Origin: Microbulbifer sp. TB1203
GTDB lineage: Bacteria; Pseudomonadota; Gammaproteobacteria; Pseudomonadales; Cellvibrionaceae
NCBI RefSeq assembly: GCF_030997045.1
Contig: NZ_CP116899.1
Span: forward strand, 3,992,001-4,056,000
Length of the DNA: 64,000 nt
Direction of reading: 5' to 3'
Position numbers and translations under genes: made by a program
Shown: piece by piece, positions 16,732-24,686 of the stretch
Position numbering within the stretch: position 1 is the stretch's first letter
How the letters are laid out: each line of letters starts with the position of its first letter
The notes under the pieces: generated by a model
The model's database searches: none
What the model saw: the letters and a program-made list of their open reading frames with translations, nothing else
Told to the model about the DNA's origin: nothing

Positions 16732-17346
16732 TTAATAATCTACGCCCTTTCTGGCTTTGACGCCGGCTTTATAGGCGTGCTTTATATCCTTGATCTCCGA
16801 GACGGTATCGACCAGTTCCTGCAGCGCGCTGCCGCCACCGCGGCCGGTGATCACCACGCTCTGCTCGCCGGGGCGGCCGGCAATGGCTTGCAGTACCCGG
16901 GTTTCATCCAGATACTTGTAGGCGATCATATAAGTCAATTCATCCAGCACTACCAGGTCGACGCTGTCGTCGGCGAGCAGTCTTTCCGCCTCGGCCCAGG
17001 TTTTTTCCGCCTCGCGGATATCGCCGCTGCGGTCCTGGGTATTCCAGGTAAAGCCGGTGCCCATTTGATAGAGATACACTTGCGGGCAGTGGTTCTTAAG
17101 GTAAAGCTCCTCACCGGAGAGCTGCGCGCCCTTGATAAACTGCACCACGCCCACCTTCTGGCCGTAGCCCAGGGCGCGCATCACCATACCGAAAGCAGAG
17201 CTGGATTTTCCCTTGCCGTTACCGGTGAGCAAAACGGCCACGCCCCGTTCGATATTCGCGGCGGCGATGCCGGCATCCACCTTGGCTTTCTGCTTTTCCA
17301 TCGCCGCCTTGTGGCGCTCGTTCTTTTTTTTGTCCTGCTCGCTCAT
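16732..17346 (-). CDS. cobO: Cob(I)yrinic acid a,c-diamide adenosyltransferase, CobA/CobO type
   Basis: 204 residues. The P-loop GNGKGKSSSAFGM is preceded by the charged helix typical of the family (MSEQDKKKNERHKAAMEKQK). GVVQFIKG, LVVLDELTYMIAYKYLD and VVITGRGG are conserved. It adds the 5'-deoxyadenosyl group to the corrin cobalt. An ATG eight codons upstream (17370) is possible, but MSEQDKK matches the family start. It lies directly downstream of btuB, 45 bases after it in the transcription direction. Confidence 0.93.
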   Translation of the reverse strand: MSEQDKKKNERHKAAMEKQKAKVDAGIAAANIERGVAVLLTGNGKGKSSSAFGMVMRALGYGQKVGVVQFIKGAQLSGEELYLKNHCPQVYLYQMGTGFTWNTQDRSGDIREAEKTWAEAERLLADDSVDLVVLDELTYMIAYKYLDETRVLQAIAGRPGEQSVVITGRGGGSALQELVDTVSEIKDIKHAYKAGVKARKGVDY

Positions 17347-17391
17347 AGTCGCCTCGATGGGCGCCCGCATCGCGAGCGCTCTTTCTGTAGT

Positions 17392-19245
17392 TTAAAAAGT
17401 GACCTCGACGCCCGCGTAACCGGAAGCACCGGCGGTGCGGAAGCCCGACACTTCCACATAGGACTTGTCAGTGAGGTTTTCACCGCGCAGGTATACCGTT
17501 ACCGAGGGGTTCAGTGTATATCGCAGGCTGGCATCCAGTACCTGGTAGTTGTCCTGTGCCTCGCCGCTGGTATCCACGGCACCCCGCGCAGCGCGCAGGT
17601 TCAGGGAGGCACTGAGCGCATCTACCGGTACATAGGTGAAGCCGATGTTGGCCATGTGCTCGGGCATGCGCGCGCGCGGCGAGTCGGCGGCATCCTCGGC
17701 ATCGGTGTAGGTGTAGTTGGTGTTCAGTACCAGGGTGTCGGTCAGGGGCGTATCGGCAATCAGTTCTACCCCGCGCGAGCGGCTTTCGCCCTCACTCTGG
17801 ATATAGGTCCAGTTCACCAGGTCAAAACCGATCTCATGGTCAACTCTCTGATCGAACAACACGGCCTCCAGGTGCAGGCCGCTGTTACCAAAATATTCCA
17901 CGCCCACATCGATGCCTTCGCTTTCTTCCGGCGAGAGGGCGGCCAGGTCCGGATTCCGCTGTTGGCGGTTGTAGTCTATTTCAAACAGGCTCGGCGCGCG
18001 GAAACCCGTGCCATAGCTGGTTTTCAATTTGAGTGAACCGGCGGCAACGGCGTCGATCAGGTAGGCGCCGCTGAGGCGCAGGCTGTCGTGATGACCGAAA
18101 TCGTCGTTATCATCCCGGCGTACGCCGGCGGTGAGATAAAAAGTATCGGCGTAGTTGCCCTGGTATTCGGCGTAAAGGGCCCACTGGTCCCGCTCCAGTT
18201 CTCCTACCGAGTCCTCGCGCTGCTCCAGGCCATACACCAGGGCATGCACATCACTCAGGTCGGCGCGGCCGGTGAGGTTGAGCTTTTCAATCTCGCCTTC
18301 GGTATCGTAGGAGACGGCGCCCCCGGCGAAGTTTTTGCGGGCAATTTCCGTGCGCGAGTAGGCCAGTTGGTTTTCCAGTATCCCGGTTTTGTGGGTCATG
18401 CTTACGCGGGCGTTGGTCTGGTCGAAATCGCCGGTGCAGTCATCCACCTTCACGGGGAAGCCGCAGCGATCGAACTCGTTGGAGGCCTCGGTATCCCGCG
18501 CCACTGCTTCCAGGCGCAGCGAGTCGCTGATGTTCCAGCCGCCGCGCGCATGCAGGGTGGTATTTTTGTAACCGTCGTCATCACGCAGTTCTTTATCGCC
18601 CAGGCTGGTATTAAAGCCATCGGTGTCGGCGCGGGTGGCGGAAACAAAATAATCAACGGTTTCATGGCCACCGCCAAGGCTGGCGCTGTAACGCTGCGAG
18701 CCGAAACTGCCGCCCTCGGTGGCAATCTTGACTTCCGTATCCTCCCCGGTGCTGCGGGTGCTGATATTGAGCACACCTCCGGCATCGGCGCCGTACATCA
18801 TGCCCTGCGGGCCGCGCAACAGCTCCACCCGCGACACATTGCTGCTCAGAATATGCTGGATGGGCGCGCTGGCCTGGAGGCCCGTGGGATCGGAGACGTC
18901 CACACCGTCAATTCGCACCAGGGTGCGGAAGCCGGCCTCGCCCCGCACTCGCAGGGAGCTGGCCTTGCCCATGCCACCGGAGTTGCTCACGGAGACGGAG
19001 GGCATGGCCCGCAGCACATCCGCCAGGGCGGTAAAGCCGCGCGCCTCGATCTGCGCTTCATCCATCGCCGCCACAGAGGTGGCCACCTGGCGCAACGGCA
19101 TCTCCCGGCGGGAGCTGACCACCACGACGGTTTCCAGGTTTGGGGTTTCCAGGCTTTGCACGAGCTGGGCATTATCGATCGTCTGCGCCGCAACAGGCGC
19201 ACTGGAAACGGCAGCCACTGCCGCAGTGAGAATGGATTTTTTCAA
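17392..19245 (-). CDS. btuB: TonB-dependent outer-membrane cobalamin receptor
   Basis: 617 residues. A signal peptide (MKKSILTAAVAAVSSAPVAA) is followed by a TonB-box-like ETVVVVSSR and the plug domain (LRVRGEAGFRTLVRIDGVDV, ELLRGPQGMMYGADAGGVL). A 22-strand type barrel ends with Phe (GYAGVEVTF). BtuB imports corrinoids using TonB energy. It is the first gene after a cobalamin riboswitch and heads the locus ending with btuF. The start codon is TTG at 19245; a short palindrome CCTAACTTAGG lies about ten bases upstream and could mask the ribosome site when the riboswitch is occupied. Confidence 0.93.
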   Translation of the reverse strand: MKKSILTAAVAAVSSAPVAAQTIDNAQLVQSLETPNLETVVVVSSRREMPLRQVATSVAAMDEAQIEARGFTALADVLRAMPSVSVSNSGGMGKASSLRVRGEAGFRTLVRIDGVDVSDPTGLQASAPIQHILSSNVSRVELLRGPQGMMYGADAGGVLNISTRSTGEDTEVKIATEGGSFGSQRYSASLGGGHETVDYFVSATRADTDGFNTSLGDKELRDDDGYKNTTLHARGGWNISDSLRLEAVARDTEASNEFDRCGFPVKVDDCTGDFDQTNARVSMTHKTGILENQLAYSRTEIARKNFAGGAVSYDTEGEIEKLNLTGRADLSDVHALVYGLEQREDSVGELERDQWALYAEYQGNYADTFYLTAGVRRDDNDDFGHHDSLRLSGAYLIDAVAAGSLKLKTSYGTGFRAPSLFEIDYNRQQRNPDLAALSPEESEGIDVGVEYFGNSGLHLEAVLFDQRVDHEIGFDLVNWTYIQSEGESRSRGVELIADTPLTDTLVLNTNYTYTDAEDAADSPRARMPEHMANIGFTYVPVDALSASLNLRAARGAVDTSGEAQDNYQVLDASLRYTLNPSVTVYLRGENLTDKSYVEVSGFRTAGASGYAGVEVTF

Positions 19246-19329
19246 GGTTCAATCCCTAAGTTAGGAGAGCTTGGGATCGAGGGAGGAATAGCAATGCGGA
19301 CGCCGGGCGCGGTGATTCGTATTGCCAGA

Positions 19330-19503
19330 TGGTAGCCCTCCGCTCCATCACGGTTTGATATCGGGCCGGTATCGGGCTGACAGCACCTTGTGGGAGGGCT
19401 GATCACCGTTGCGGGGGCAGCGCCGGATTTCCGGACTTCCCGTTTAACCTACTCAGCTATAACACCGCCATTAAAGACGGGCCATGCAGCAGGCACCTGA
19501 TAT
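19330..19503 (-). promoter_or_regulatory. Cobalamin riboswitch upstream of btuB
   Basis: On the minus strand the conserved blocks appear in the right order: ATCAGGTGCC (19492-19503), GGGAAGTCCGGAAATCCGGC before GCTGCCCCCGCAACGGTGA (around 19402-19445), then the B12-box-like AGCCCGATACCGGCC (19364-19378). The final paired element TAGCCCTCCGCTCC is seen as GGAGCGGAGGGCTA around 19332-19345. The region ends about 85 bases before the btuB start. Adenosylcobalamin binding should reduce expression of btuB and of linked genes. Confidence 0.93.
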
Positions 19504-19557
19504 CGTGCGCGCAATCTACGGGGCGCCGGACAAATTGTCAATTTGACGGGCGGGAGT

Positions 19558-19653
19558 TCAAGTCGCCAGGCCGCTTTCCCGGGCAACGCCCATCCACACG
19601 AAGCAGACCGCCAGCAACAGCACAGTCACATTCACCGCAGTCACTTCCCTCAC
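19558..19653 (-). CDS. Possible 31-residue membrane protein coupled to the hydrolase gene
   Basis: A GTG overlapping the hydrolase stop codon (GTGA) opens a frame of 31 codons with one hydrophobic segment, VTVLLLAVCFVWMGVA, and a short polar tail ending GLAT. The frame ends just before the cobalamin riboswitch. Overlap with the upstream stop suggests translational coupling, but the length gives little statistical support and no family is recognised. Confidence 0.3.
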   Translation of the reverse strand: MREVTAVNVTVLLLAVCFVWMGVARESGLAT

Positions 19654-20873
19654 GCCGGCATCACCCCCGAGAGCCAGTCGAACATGCGCTGGTCGTAGAG
19701 GCCGCGGGCCTTGGGCTCGCAGTGCCAGTTGGCGCCTTCCGCGGCGGTGAATTTGGCGATGGTTTTCGGGCAGGTGAGTGCGTTGTAGACGTCCTCAGGC
19801 TGCCCGGGCCAGAACTGTTCGTCCTCCGGATCGGCGACAAACATCGGGCACTGAATCCGCTCGATCACGTCGCGGACGCTGTACTGGCGCACCGCCCTGT
19901 ACAGTTGATAGTAATTCTGCACGCCGTAGGGCTTCATTCGCCAGAGGAGGTTTTGACGCAAATCCGCGCCTTCCTCTTCGAGTCCGGTGTCCATGGCCTC
20001 GTTGAAATCTTTTTCCCTTTCCGTGTCGAGAAGTTTGATCATTTCCGACGGTGTATAGCGGAAAAAGGGCGTGAACACATCCATCACACCCGGATCGGCA
20101 ATACCTGCGGCGATCCGGTGTTCGAATGCCAACGCGCGCAGTATCCAATAGCCTCCCTGGCTCAAACCGGAGAGGGCGATCCGCCTCGGGTCCACGTCCG
20201 GCCGTTCTTCCAGGAAATCCACCACCGGCGTGATGACTTTTTCCCAGTCGTGGCGGAAGGGTATGCCGTGCAGCCACAGCATCGCATTCTGGCCGGGGCC
20301 GTCGAACACCAGCGCGGCGTAGCCCCGCTCCAGCGCCGCCGCCACTCCGAATTGCCACATGGCACTGGTGGCGCCGTCGCTGCCGTTGTTGAAAATAATC
20401 GTAGCCCTGCGACCGCCGCTGCTGTCGGGGCGGAAGAAATAGCCGGGCAACGAGGCCCCTTCGTAGAGAATGTACACTTTTTCCGCCGGCGGGCTCAGTC
20501 CGGCGCAGAACTGCTCCCAGCAGTCCAGGTGCCGTTTCCAGGCGGGTACGCCTCGGGACGGATCTGCGGTGCCGTCGATAAAAATGGCGGAAGCGGAGAA
20601 ATAGCCGGCGGCACGGAGAAAGGCCCGCCGCGCACTCACCGGGTTGCCGGTCGCGGCGCAGTCTTCCGCAATTTTCTGTATCCGCTCCGCGAGCGCACGC
20701 CACTCCCGATACCATTGCTCAAAATCGCCGGACGGAATGCGTTCTATTGTCGAGAGGATCTCTCCCGCGTCCGCCGCGCCATAGTAACAGCCGCCGAGGA
20801 GGGCCTGGGTTTCGAAGTCCATTTGCTCGTGCTGCATGAAGTACTGCTTTCGCTGGGTTGCACTCATTGGCAC
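19650..20873 (-). CDS. Alpha/beta hydrolase, FrsA/pseudooxynicotine-hydrolase-like
   Basis: 407 residues. A helical N-terminal cap (about 1-130) precedes an alpha/beta hydrolase core. The nucleophile elbow is ALSGLSQGGYWILRA. The likely acid is in MFVADPEDEQFWPGQ and the His in AEGANWHCEPKARG. The oxyanion region carries IIFNNGSDGATSAMWQFG. This architecture matches bacterial 2,6-dihydropseudooxynicotine-hydrolase and FrsA-like enzymes that cleave C-C or ester bonds. No signal peptide, so cytoplasmic. The start is GTG 20873 (five bases after GAGGGG) or ATG 20867. Substrate unknown. Confidence 0.82.
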   Translation of the reverse strand: MPMSATQRKQYFMQHEQMDFETQALLGGCYYGAADAGEILSTIERIPSGDFEQWYREWRALAERIQKIAEDCAATGNPVSARRAFLRAAGYFSASAIFIDGTADPSRGVPAWKRHLDCWEQFCAGLSPPAEKVYILYEGASLPGYFFRPDSSGGRRATIIFNNGSDGATSAMWQFGVAAALERGYAALVFDGPGQNAMLWLHGIPFRHDWEKVITPVVDFLEERPDVDPRRIALSGLSQGGYWILRALAFEHRIAAGIADPGVMDVFTPFFRYTPSEMIKLLDTEREKDFNEAMDTGLEEEGADLRQNLLWRMKPYGVQNYYQLYRAVRQYSVRDVIERIQCPMFVADPEDEQFWPGQPEDVYNALTCPKTIAKFTAAEGANWHCEPKARGLYDQRMFDWLSGVMPA

Positions 20874-21050
20874 AGCTTCCCCTCAAGGTGTTTTGCTGTC
20901 CCTAAGTTTAGACCGGGGGACCGGATAGAAAGCTGGGGAGGAGGATGGCGGGTGGAGGCGGGGCGCTCTTTGCCTGCAAGTCACGACGGGGTTCCCGCCC
21001 GGAGCCTGGATTCGCTGCGGGCGGTTTCGCTGGATTTTGGTGCCGGTGGG

Positions 21051-22148
21051 CTACTGGTCCGGAACGTCGCTTTGTTCTGGACCGGTGCTCGATGGGGTGC
21101 TGTCGGAGGGGCTGACGAATTCGCGGATAAAGATTTCCCAGAATGCCATAAACAGCGCTGCCAGCAGCGGCCCTATGGCGAAGCCGCTGATGCCGAACAT
21201 CATCAGCCCGCCCACGGTGGAGAAGAGCACGATATAGTCCGGCAGTTTGGTGTCGCGGCCGACCAGGATGGGGCGCAGCACATTGTCCACCAGCCCGACC
21301 ACCGTGATGCCGTAGACGATCAGCACCGTGGCCTTGACCGGCTCGCCGGTGGCATAGAGGTAGAGGGCGGCGGGAAACCAGATCAGCGCCGCGCCCACTG
21401 CCGGCAGCAGCGACAGCAGGGTCATGACTACGCCCCACAACAGCGGTGCCGGCAGCCCCAGGATCCAGAAGATCAGTCCGCCCAGGGTGCCCTGGGTGAC
21501 TGCGACCACCAGGTTGCCTTTGATGGTGGCGCGGGTGACCTCGGCGAACTTGGCCAGCAGCAGATGTTCGCGTTCATCCCCCAGGGGCAGGGCGCGGATC
21601 AGCAGGGCCACCAGCTTGTCGCCGTCGCGGAGCAGGAAAAAAGTGAGGTAGAGCATCAGCCCCAGCATTATGAAAAAGTTGAGGGTGTTCTGCCCCAGGG
21701 CGAGGGCGTTTTTGGCCAGGAACCCGCCGGCGCTCATCACCCCGCTCAGCAGGCGCTCTTTCAACTGGTCCAGGTCTATGCCGATCCGCTCCAGCAGGAG
21801 GTTGATGCCGGGAAAGGCGCTGTGCATCTTCTCCAGTTGCTGGGACAGGTCTATCTCCCCACTCTGAATTTTCTGGTACAGATTGACCCCTTCGTTGATA
21901 AAGGAGCTGGCCACCGCCAGCACCGGGATCACCACCGCTACGACGCACAGCAACAGGGTGAGCAGCGCCATCGCATTGCGCCAGTTTGGATAACGCCTCA
22001 GCAGTCGGCGGTAGACTGGATAAAAAATCAGGGTGATGGCGCAGGCCCAGAATATCGGAGTGAAGAATGGCTTGAGCAGCAGCGCGAAGGCCAGGGTGAC
22101 CAGCAGCAAGGCAAATAAAAACGAGCGCCGTTCCAGCTTTTCCTGCAC
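21051..22148 (-). CDS. AI-2E-family membrane transporter
   Basis: About 365 residues with eight predicted membrane helices and a central soluble loop. Typical AI-2E features are FKPxF-like KPFFTPIFWACAITLIFYPV near the N-terminus, and WGVVMTLLSLLPAVGAALIW plus DNVLRPILVGRDTKLPD toward the C-terminus. Family members export autoinducer-2 or move ions such as sodium; the substrate cannot be told here. The open frame runs further upstream but is not protein-like there. I chose the GTG at 22148 (VQEKLERRSF), preceded at suitable distance by GAGGGG. Confidence 0.87.
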   Translation of the reverse strand: MQEKLERRSFLFALLLVTLAFALLLKPFFTPIFWACAITLIFYPVYRRLLRRYPNWRNAMALLTLLLCVVAVVIPVLAVASSFINEGVNLYQKIQSGEIDLSQQLEKMHSAFPGINLLLERIGIDLDQLKERLLSGVMSAGGFLAKNALALGQNTLNFFIMLGLMLYLTFFLLRDGDKLVALLIRALPLGDEREHLLLAKFAEVTRATIKGNLVVAVTQGTLGGLIFWILGLPAPLLWGVVMTLLSLLPAVGAALIWFPAALYLYATGEPVKATVLIVYGITVVGLVDNVLRPILVGRDTKLPDYIVLFSTVGGLMMFGISGFAIGPLLAALFMAFWEIFIREFVSPSDSTPSSTGPEQSDVPDQ

Positions 22149-22252
22149 TTGAGTTTCCCCTCGGTGGTTTTTATGTGTCGACGCTATTTCAAAGCGCTGA
22201 ATGCGTTCTGCGGGCTTAATTGCGGGCCAATGAAAGCAGATCGGCGCAGTTT

Positions 22253-22954
22253 TTACCAGCGTCGGTAGCCGCAGGTGTCCACATGAAAGCGGATGCCGCT
22301 GTAGATGCCCAGCCCCATGTTCCACTGCTTGCCGGATTTCTTATGGATATCGCGCAGTATGGGCAGCAGCTGTTTGCGGGTGAATCTGTGCTGGGGCACC
22401 AGGTCCACGCCGCAGAAATGCAGGTGCTTGCTGGCATTGGCGCCGCCGGCCTTGCCGTTGTAGTGGGGGGTGCGCCAGCCGGAGAGCACCACGACCGGGC
22501 CGATGCGGGGAATGATTTCCCGCTGTATCACGCGCAGGGTGTCCACCATGGTCCCCCATTGTTCCATGGGCGGAATGGCGAAGGGGGGCTCGCCTACCAG
22601 CAGCCAGTCGCTGCCCTGGCGCAGCAATTCGTAGGGGGGCACCACCTTGTCCACCCTGTGGAACTGCAGAAACTTTTCCAGCAAGGCGAAGCGCAAGCGG
22701 TTGTCGCCGCGGCCCAGGAATTCTTCGAAGAGTTTTTCCGAGGCGGCGGGATAGCCCTGGATGTCGTAGACATCCGGGATGTGTCTGTACTCCTCCGGGG
22801 TGACGACGCGTTCGGCCAGATCCCGAATTTTGTTCACGGTGAGCACCACCAGTGTGAGCAGACCGATAAGCACCAGTACACTGATCCAGATAAACCGGCG
22901 GCGCTCGATATGGATGTCGACGTACTCTTCGTCTTTCCTCTCATGTATGTCCAT
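22253..22954 (-). CDS. Membrane-anchored M15/YcbK-type peptidase-like protein, copy 2
   Basis: 233 residues. One membrane helix (RRFIWISVLVLIGLLTLVVL) near the N-terminus puts the rest in the periplasm. The C-terminal domain has the M15_3/YcbK (MepK) pattern: VVVLSGWRTPHYNGKAGGAN, the zinc motif H-x6-D in SKHLHFCGVDLVP, and the third ligand in IRFHVDTCGYRRW. Such enzymes cut peptidoglycan peptides or are inactive binders. It directly follows a related gene at 22971-23654 and is presumably co-transcribed with it. Confidence 0.85.
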   Translation of the reverse strand: MDIHERKDEEYVDIHIERRRFIWISVLVLIGLLTLVVLTVNKIRDLAERVVTPEEYRHIPDVYDIQGYPAASEKLFEEFLGRGDNRLRFALLEKFLQFHRVDKVVPPYELLRQGSDWLLVGEPPFAIPPMEQWGTMVDTLRVIQREIIPRIGPVVVLSGWRTPHYNGKAGGANASKHLHFCGVDLVPQHRFTRKQLLPILRDIHKKSGKQWNMGLGIYSGIRFHVDTCGYRRW

Positions 22955-22970
22955 AAGGAGAACCCATCAC

Positions 22971-23654
22971 TCACCAGCTCCGGTAGCCGCAGGTGTCCAC
23001 GTGGAAGCGCACATCGCTGTAGACTCCCAGGCCGAAATTACTTTCGGGGTCCAGGCGCGCGTGCAGGCTGCGCAGCTCCTCTACCAGTTCCTTGCGGCTG
23101 ATATTGGATTGGGGCACCAGGTCCAGGGCGCAAAAGCTTCGGTGTGCCCGCCCGTTGGCACCGCCGGCCTTGTGGTTGTAGCTGTCGCTGCGATAGGCGG
23201 AGACGATCTCCACCGGGCCCACAGCCGGCTGCACCCGGTCGCGTACCATGGCCAGGGTGGCAACCATATTGCGCCACTGGTCCTGGGGTGGAAGGGCAAA
23301 CGGCGGTTCCTCGATATCCAGCCAGTCGGGGCCCTGGCGCAGCAGGTTTGCCGCCGGGGTCACGTCGCCCACTCCAGCGCGCTTGAGGAAGTCCGCGAGC
23401 TGGGCCAGCTGCGTGCGGTTTTCCTCCCGGCGCAGGAAGGCCCTGAGGCTGCGCTGGTCGGCCACGCGGTAGCCTTTGAGTTCGTAATAGGGTCTTTCCA
23501 GGGATTTCAGGTGGACGTACAGCCACAGGGCCACGAGCACAAACAGCAGCAGCGCCATAAGCGCAAACAGTACTCCCCAGTTGGTCTTCTCCCCCCGGGA
23601 CAGCCGGCGGAAGCGGGAGAGCAGCGGCGTTATAGGGTTGATTGGTAGTGGCAT
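22971..23654 (-). CDS. Membrane-anchored M15/YcbK-type peptidase-like protein, copy 1
   Basis: 227 residues with the same plan as its downstream neighbour: an N-terminal membrane helix (VLFALMALLLFVLVALWLYV), a linker domain (PDWLDIEEPPFALPPQDQW, compare SDWLLVGEPPFAIPPMEQW in copy 2), then VEIVSAYRSDSYNHKAGGAN, H-x6-D in RAHRSFCALDLVP and VRFHVDTCGYRSW at the end. The two genes are a diverged tandem duplication. Zinc ligands are kept in both copies, so both are probably active on the cell wall, perhaps with different partners. Confidence 0.85.
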   Translation of the reverse strand: MPLPINPITPLLSRFRRLSRGEKTNWGVLFALMALLLFVLVALWLYVHLKSLERPYYELKGYRVADQRSLRAFLRREENRTQLAQLADFLKRAGVGDVTPAANLLRQGPDWLDIEEPPFALPPQDQWRNMVATLAMVRDRVQPAVGPVEIVSAYRSDSYNHKAGGANGRAHRSFCALDLVPQSNISRKELVEELRSLHARLDPESNFGLGVYSDVRFHVDTCGYRSW

Positions 23655-23719
23655 GGGTGTAGTGGCATGAGCCCGGTGTATCGCGATATTTCTTCACTCA
23701 CTATAGCTACCAACAACAA

Positions 23720-23751
23720 AAAGCCGCCGCAGATTGCTCTGCGGCGGCTTT
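23720..23751 (-). terminator. Strong intrinsic terminator
   Basis: AAAGCCGCCGCAG pairs with CTGCGGCGGCTTT around a six-base loop, and on the minus strand the stem is followed by TTTTGTTGTTG. It terminates the small alpha/beta hydrolase transcript entering from 23807. Confidence 0.9.
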
Positions 23752-23755
23752 ACTA

Positions 23756-23788
23756 TTAACCCGGCAACCAAATAGGTTGCCGGGTTAA
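23756..23788 (-). terminator. Second hairpin, just before the terminator
   Basis: TTAACCCGGCAACC and GGTTGCCGGGTTAA form a perfect 14-base stem with a five-base loop. There is no T-run, so it may protect the 3' end or reinforce termination at 23720-23751. Confidence 0.6.
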
Positions 23789-23806
23789 TTAGAGGCTGGT
23801 CTGGGC

Positions 23807-24514
23807 TCAGGTCTGGGGGGCGATGGACGCGGTCCGCCAGTGATTGATTTCCCGTGCCAGCAGCGCCGGGGCCTCCAGCGGCAACATATGGCCCGCTCCG
23901 GGCAGCTCGCATACGGGGGCGTGGCGGCCGATGGCGGCCATCCAGTCGCGGTTCACCAGCCGGTCCAGCTCGCCGTAGCAGTAAGTCACCTTTGCGCCCA
24001 GCGCCGCCAGCGGCATGTACAGGTCCCGCCGATCGCTGGTGGCCGACAACTGGGACACCAGGACGGCCTGTCCCATACGCTGGTCCATGGCCTTCATGCA
24101 GCCGGTGATGGTGTGATTGGCCAGATTGGCCGGCGCCACCATCTGGGCGATCTTGCGGTCGCTCAGGCCGCCGTACCCCTGACGTTGAACCCAGGCCAAA
24201 AGTTGGCGCCGTTGCTTCACTTCATCGGCGGGCAGGGCGCAGGAACTGTTGGCGCAGACCATGACCCGCGCGAAGCGGTCCGGCGCCGCCACTACCAGGG
24301 CCGCGGCAAGATAACCGCCCAGGGAAAAACCCAGCAGATCCACCGGCGTGTCGGGCAATTGTGCCAACAGCGCCCGCACCAGGCCGGGCACCGAGTCCGC
24401 ATTGGGAATCGGGATGTGAACGAGCGGCTGCTCCAACTGCGGACCCAGAAACTGCCACAGCTGCTGGTCGCACATGGTGCCGGGAATGGCGTAGAGGGGC
24501 GATGAGTCGATCAT
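23807..24514 (-). CDS. Small alpha/beta hydrolase
   Basis: About 235 residues, beginning MIDSSPLYAIPGTMCDQQLW, a start used by BioH-like and MenH-like hydrolases. The nucleophile elbow is VDLLGFSLGGYLAAALV, the acid likely in VTYCYGELDRLVNRDW and the catalytic His in ELPGAGHMLPLEAP. No signal peptide. The frame opens 11 codons further upstream, but the ATG at 24514 gives the normal N-terminus. It stands alone between pckA and two terminator hairpins; the substrate cannot be deduced. Confidence 0.85.
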   Translation of the reverse strand: MIDSSPLYAIPGTMCDQQLWQFLGPQLEQPLVHIPIPNADSVPGLVRALLAQLPDTPVDLLGFSLGGYLAAALVVAAPDRFARVMVCANSSCALPADEVKQRRQLLAWVQRQGYGGLSDRKIAQMVAPANLANHTITGCMKAMDQRMGQAVLVSQLSATSDRRDLYMPLAALGAKVTYCYGELDRLVNRDWMAAIGRHAPVCELPGAGHMLPLEAPALLAREINHWRTASIAPQT

Positions 24515-24600
24515 GGTCGAACCGGGCCGGCGCCTGTCGCCGGCCAACCTGTTATATGAAAGTCAAGGCGGACAGGAACACCGAGGGAGTTCGGTTGGGC

Positions 24601-24681
24601 GAACCCGGGTCCCGTTTGGGGATTCCCGGGTTCCAGGACTTACTACCGGGTCGGAAGGAAAGGATACTCCTCTCCCTTCCG
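24601..24681 (-). terminator. Paired hairpins downstream of pckA
   Basis: Two inverted repeats follow the pckA stop: CGGAAGG ... CCTTCCG (24652-24681) and a perfect GAACCCGGG/CCCGGGTTC stem (24601-24633). Neither ends in a clear T-run on the minus strand, so the termination role is tentative. Confidence 0.4.
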
Positions 24682-24686
24682 CCTTA

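Noticed and set aside
19722..22118. Plus-strand open frame of about 798 codons
   Set aside because: Runs antisense across two unrelated genes (hydrolase and AI-2E permease) and the gap between them; composition rich in His/Gln/Arg without domains.
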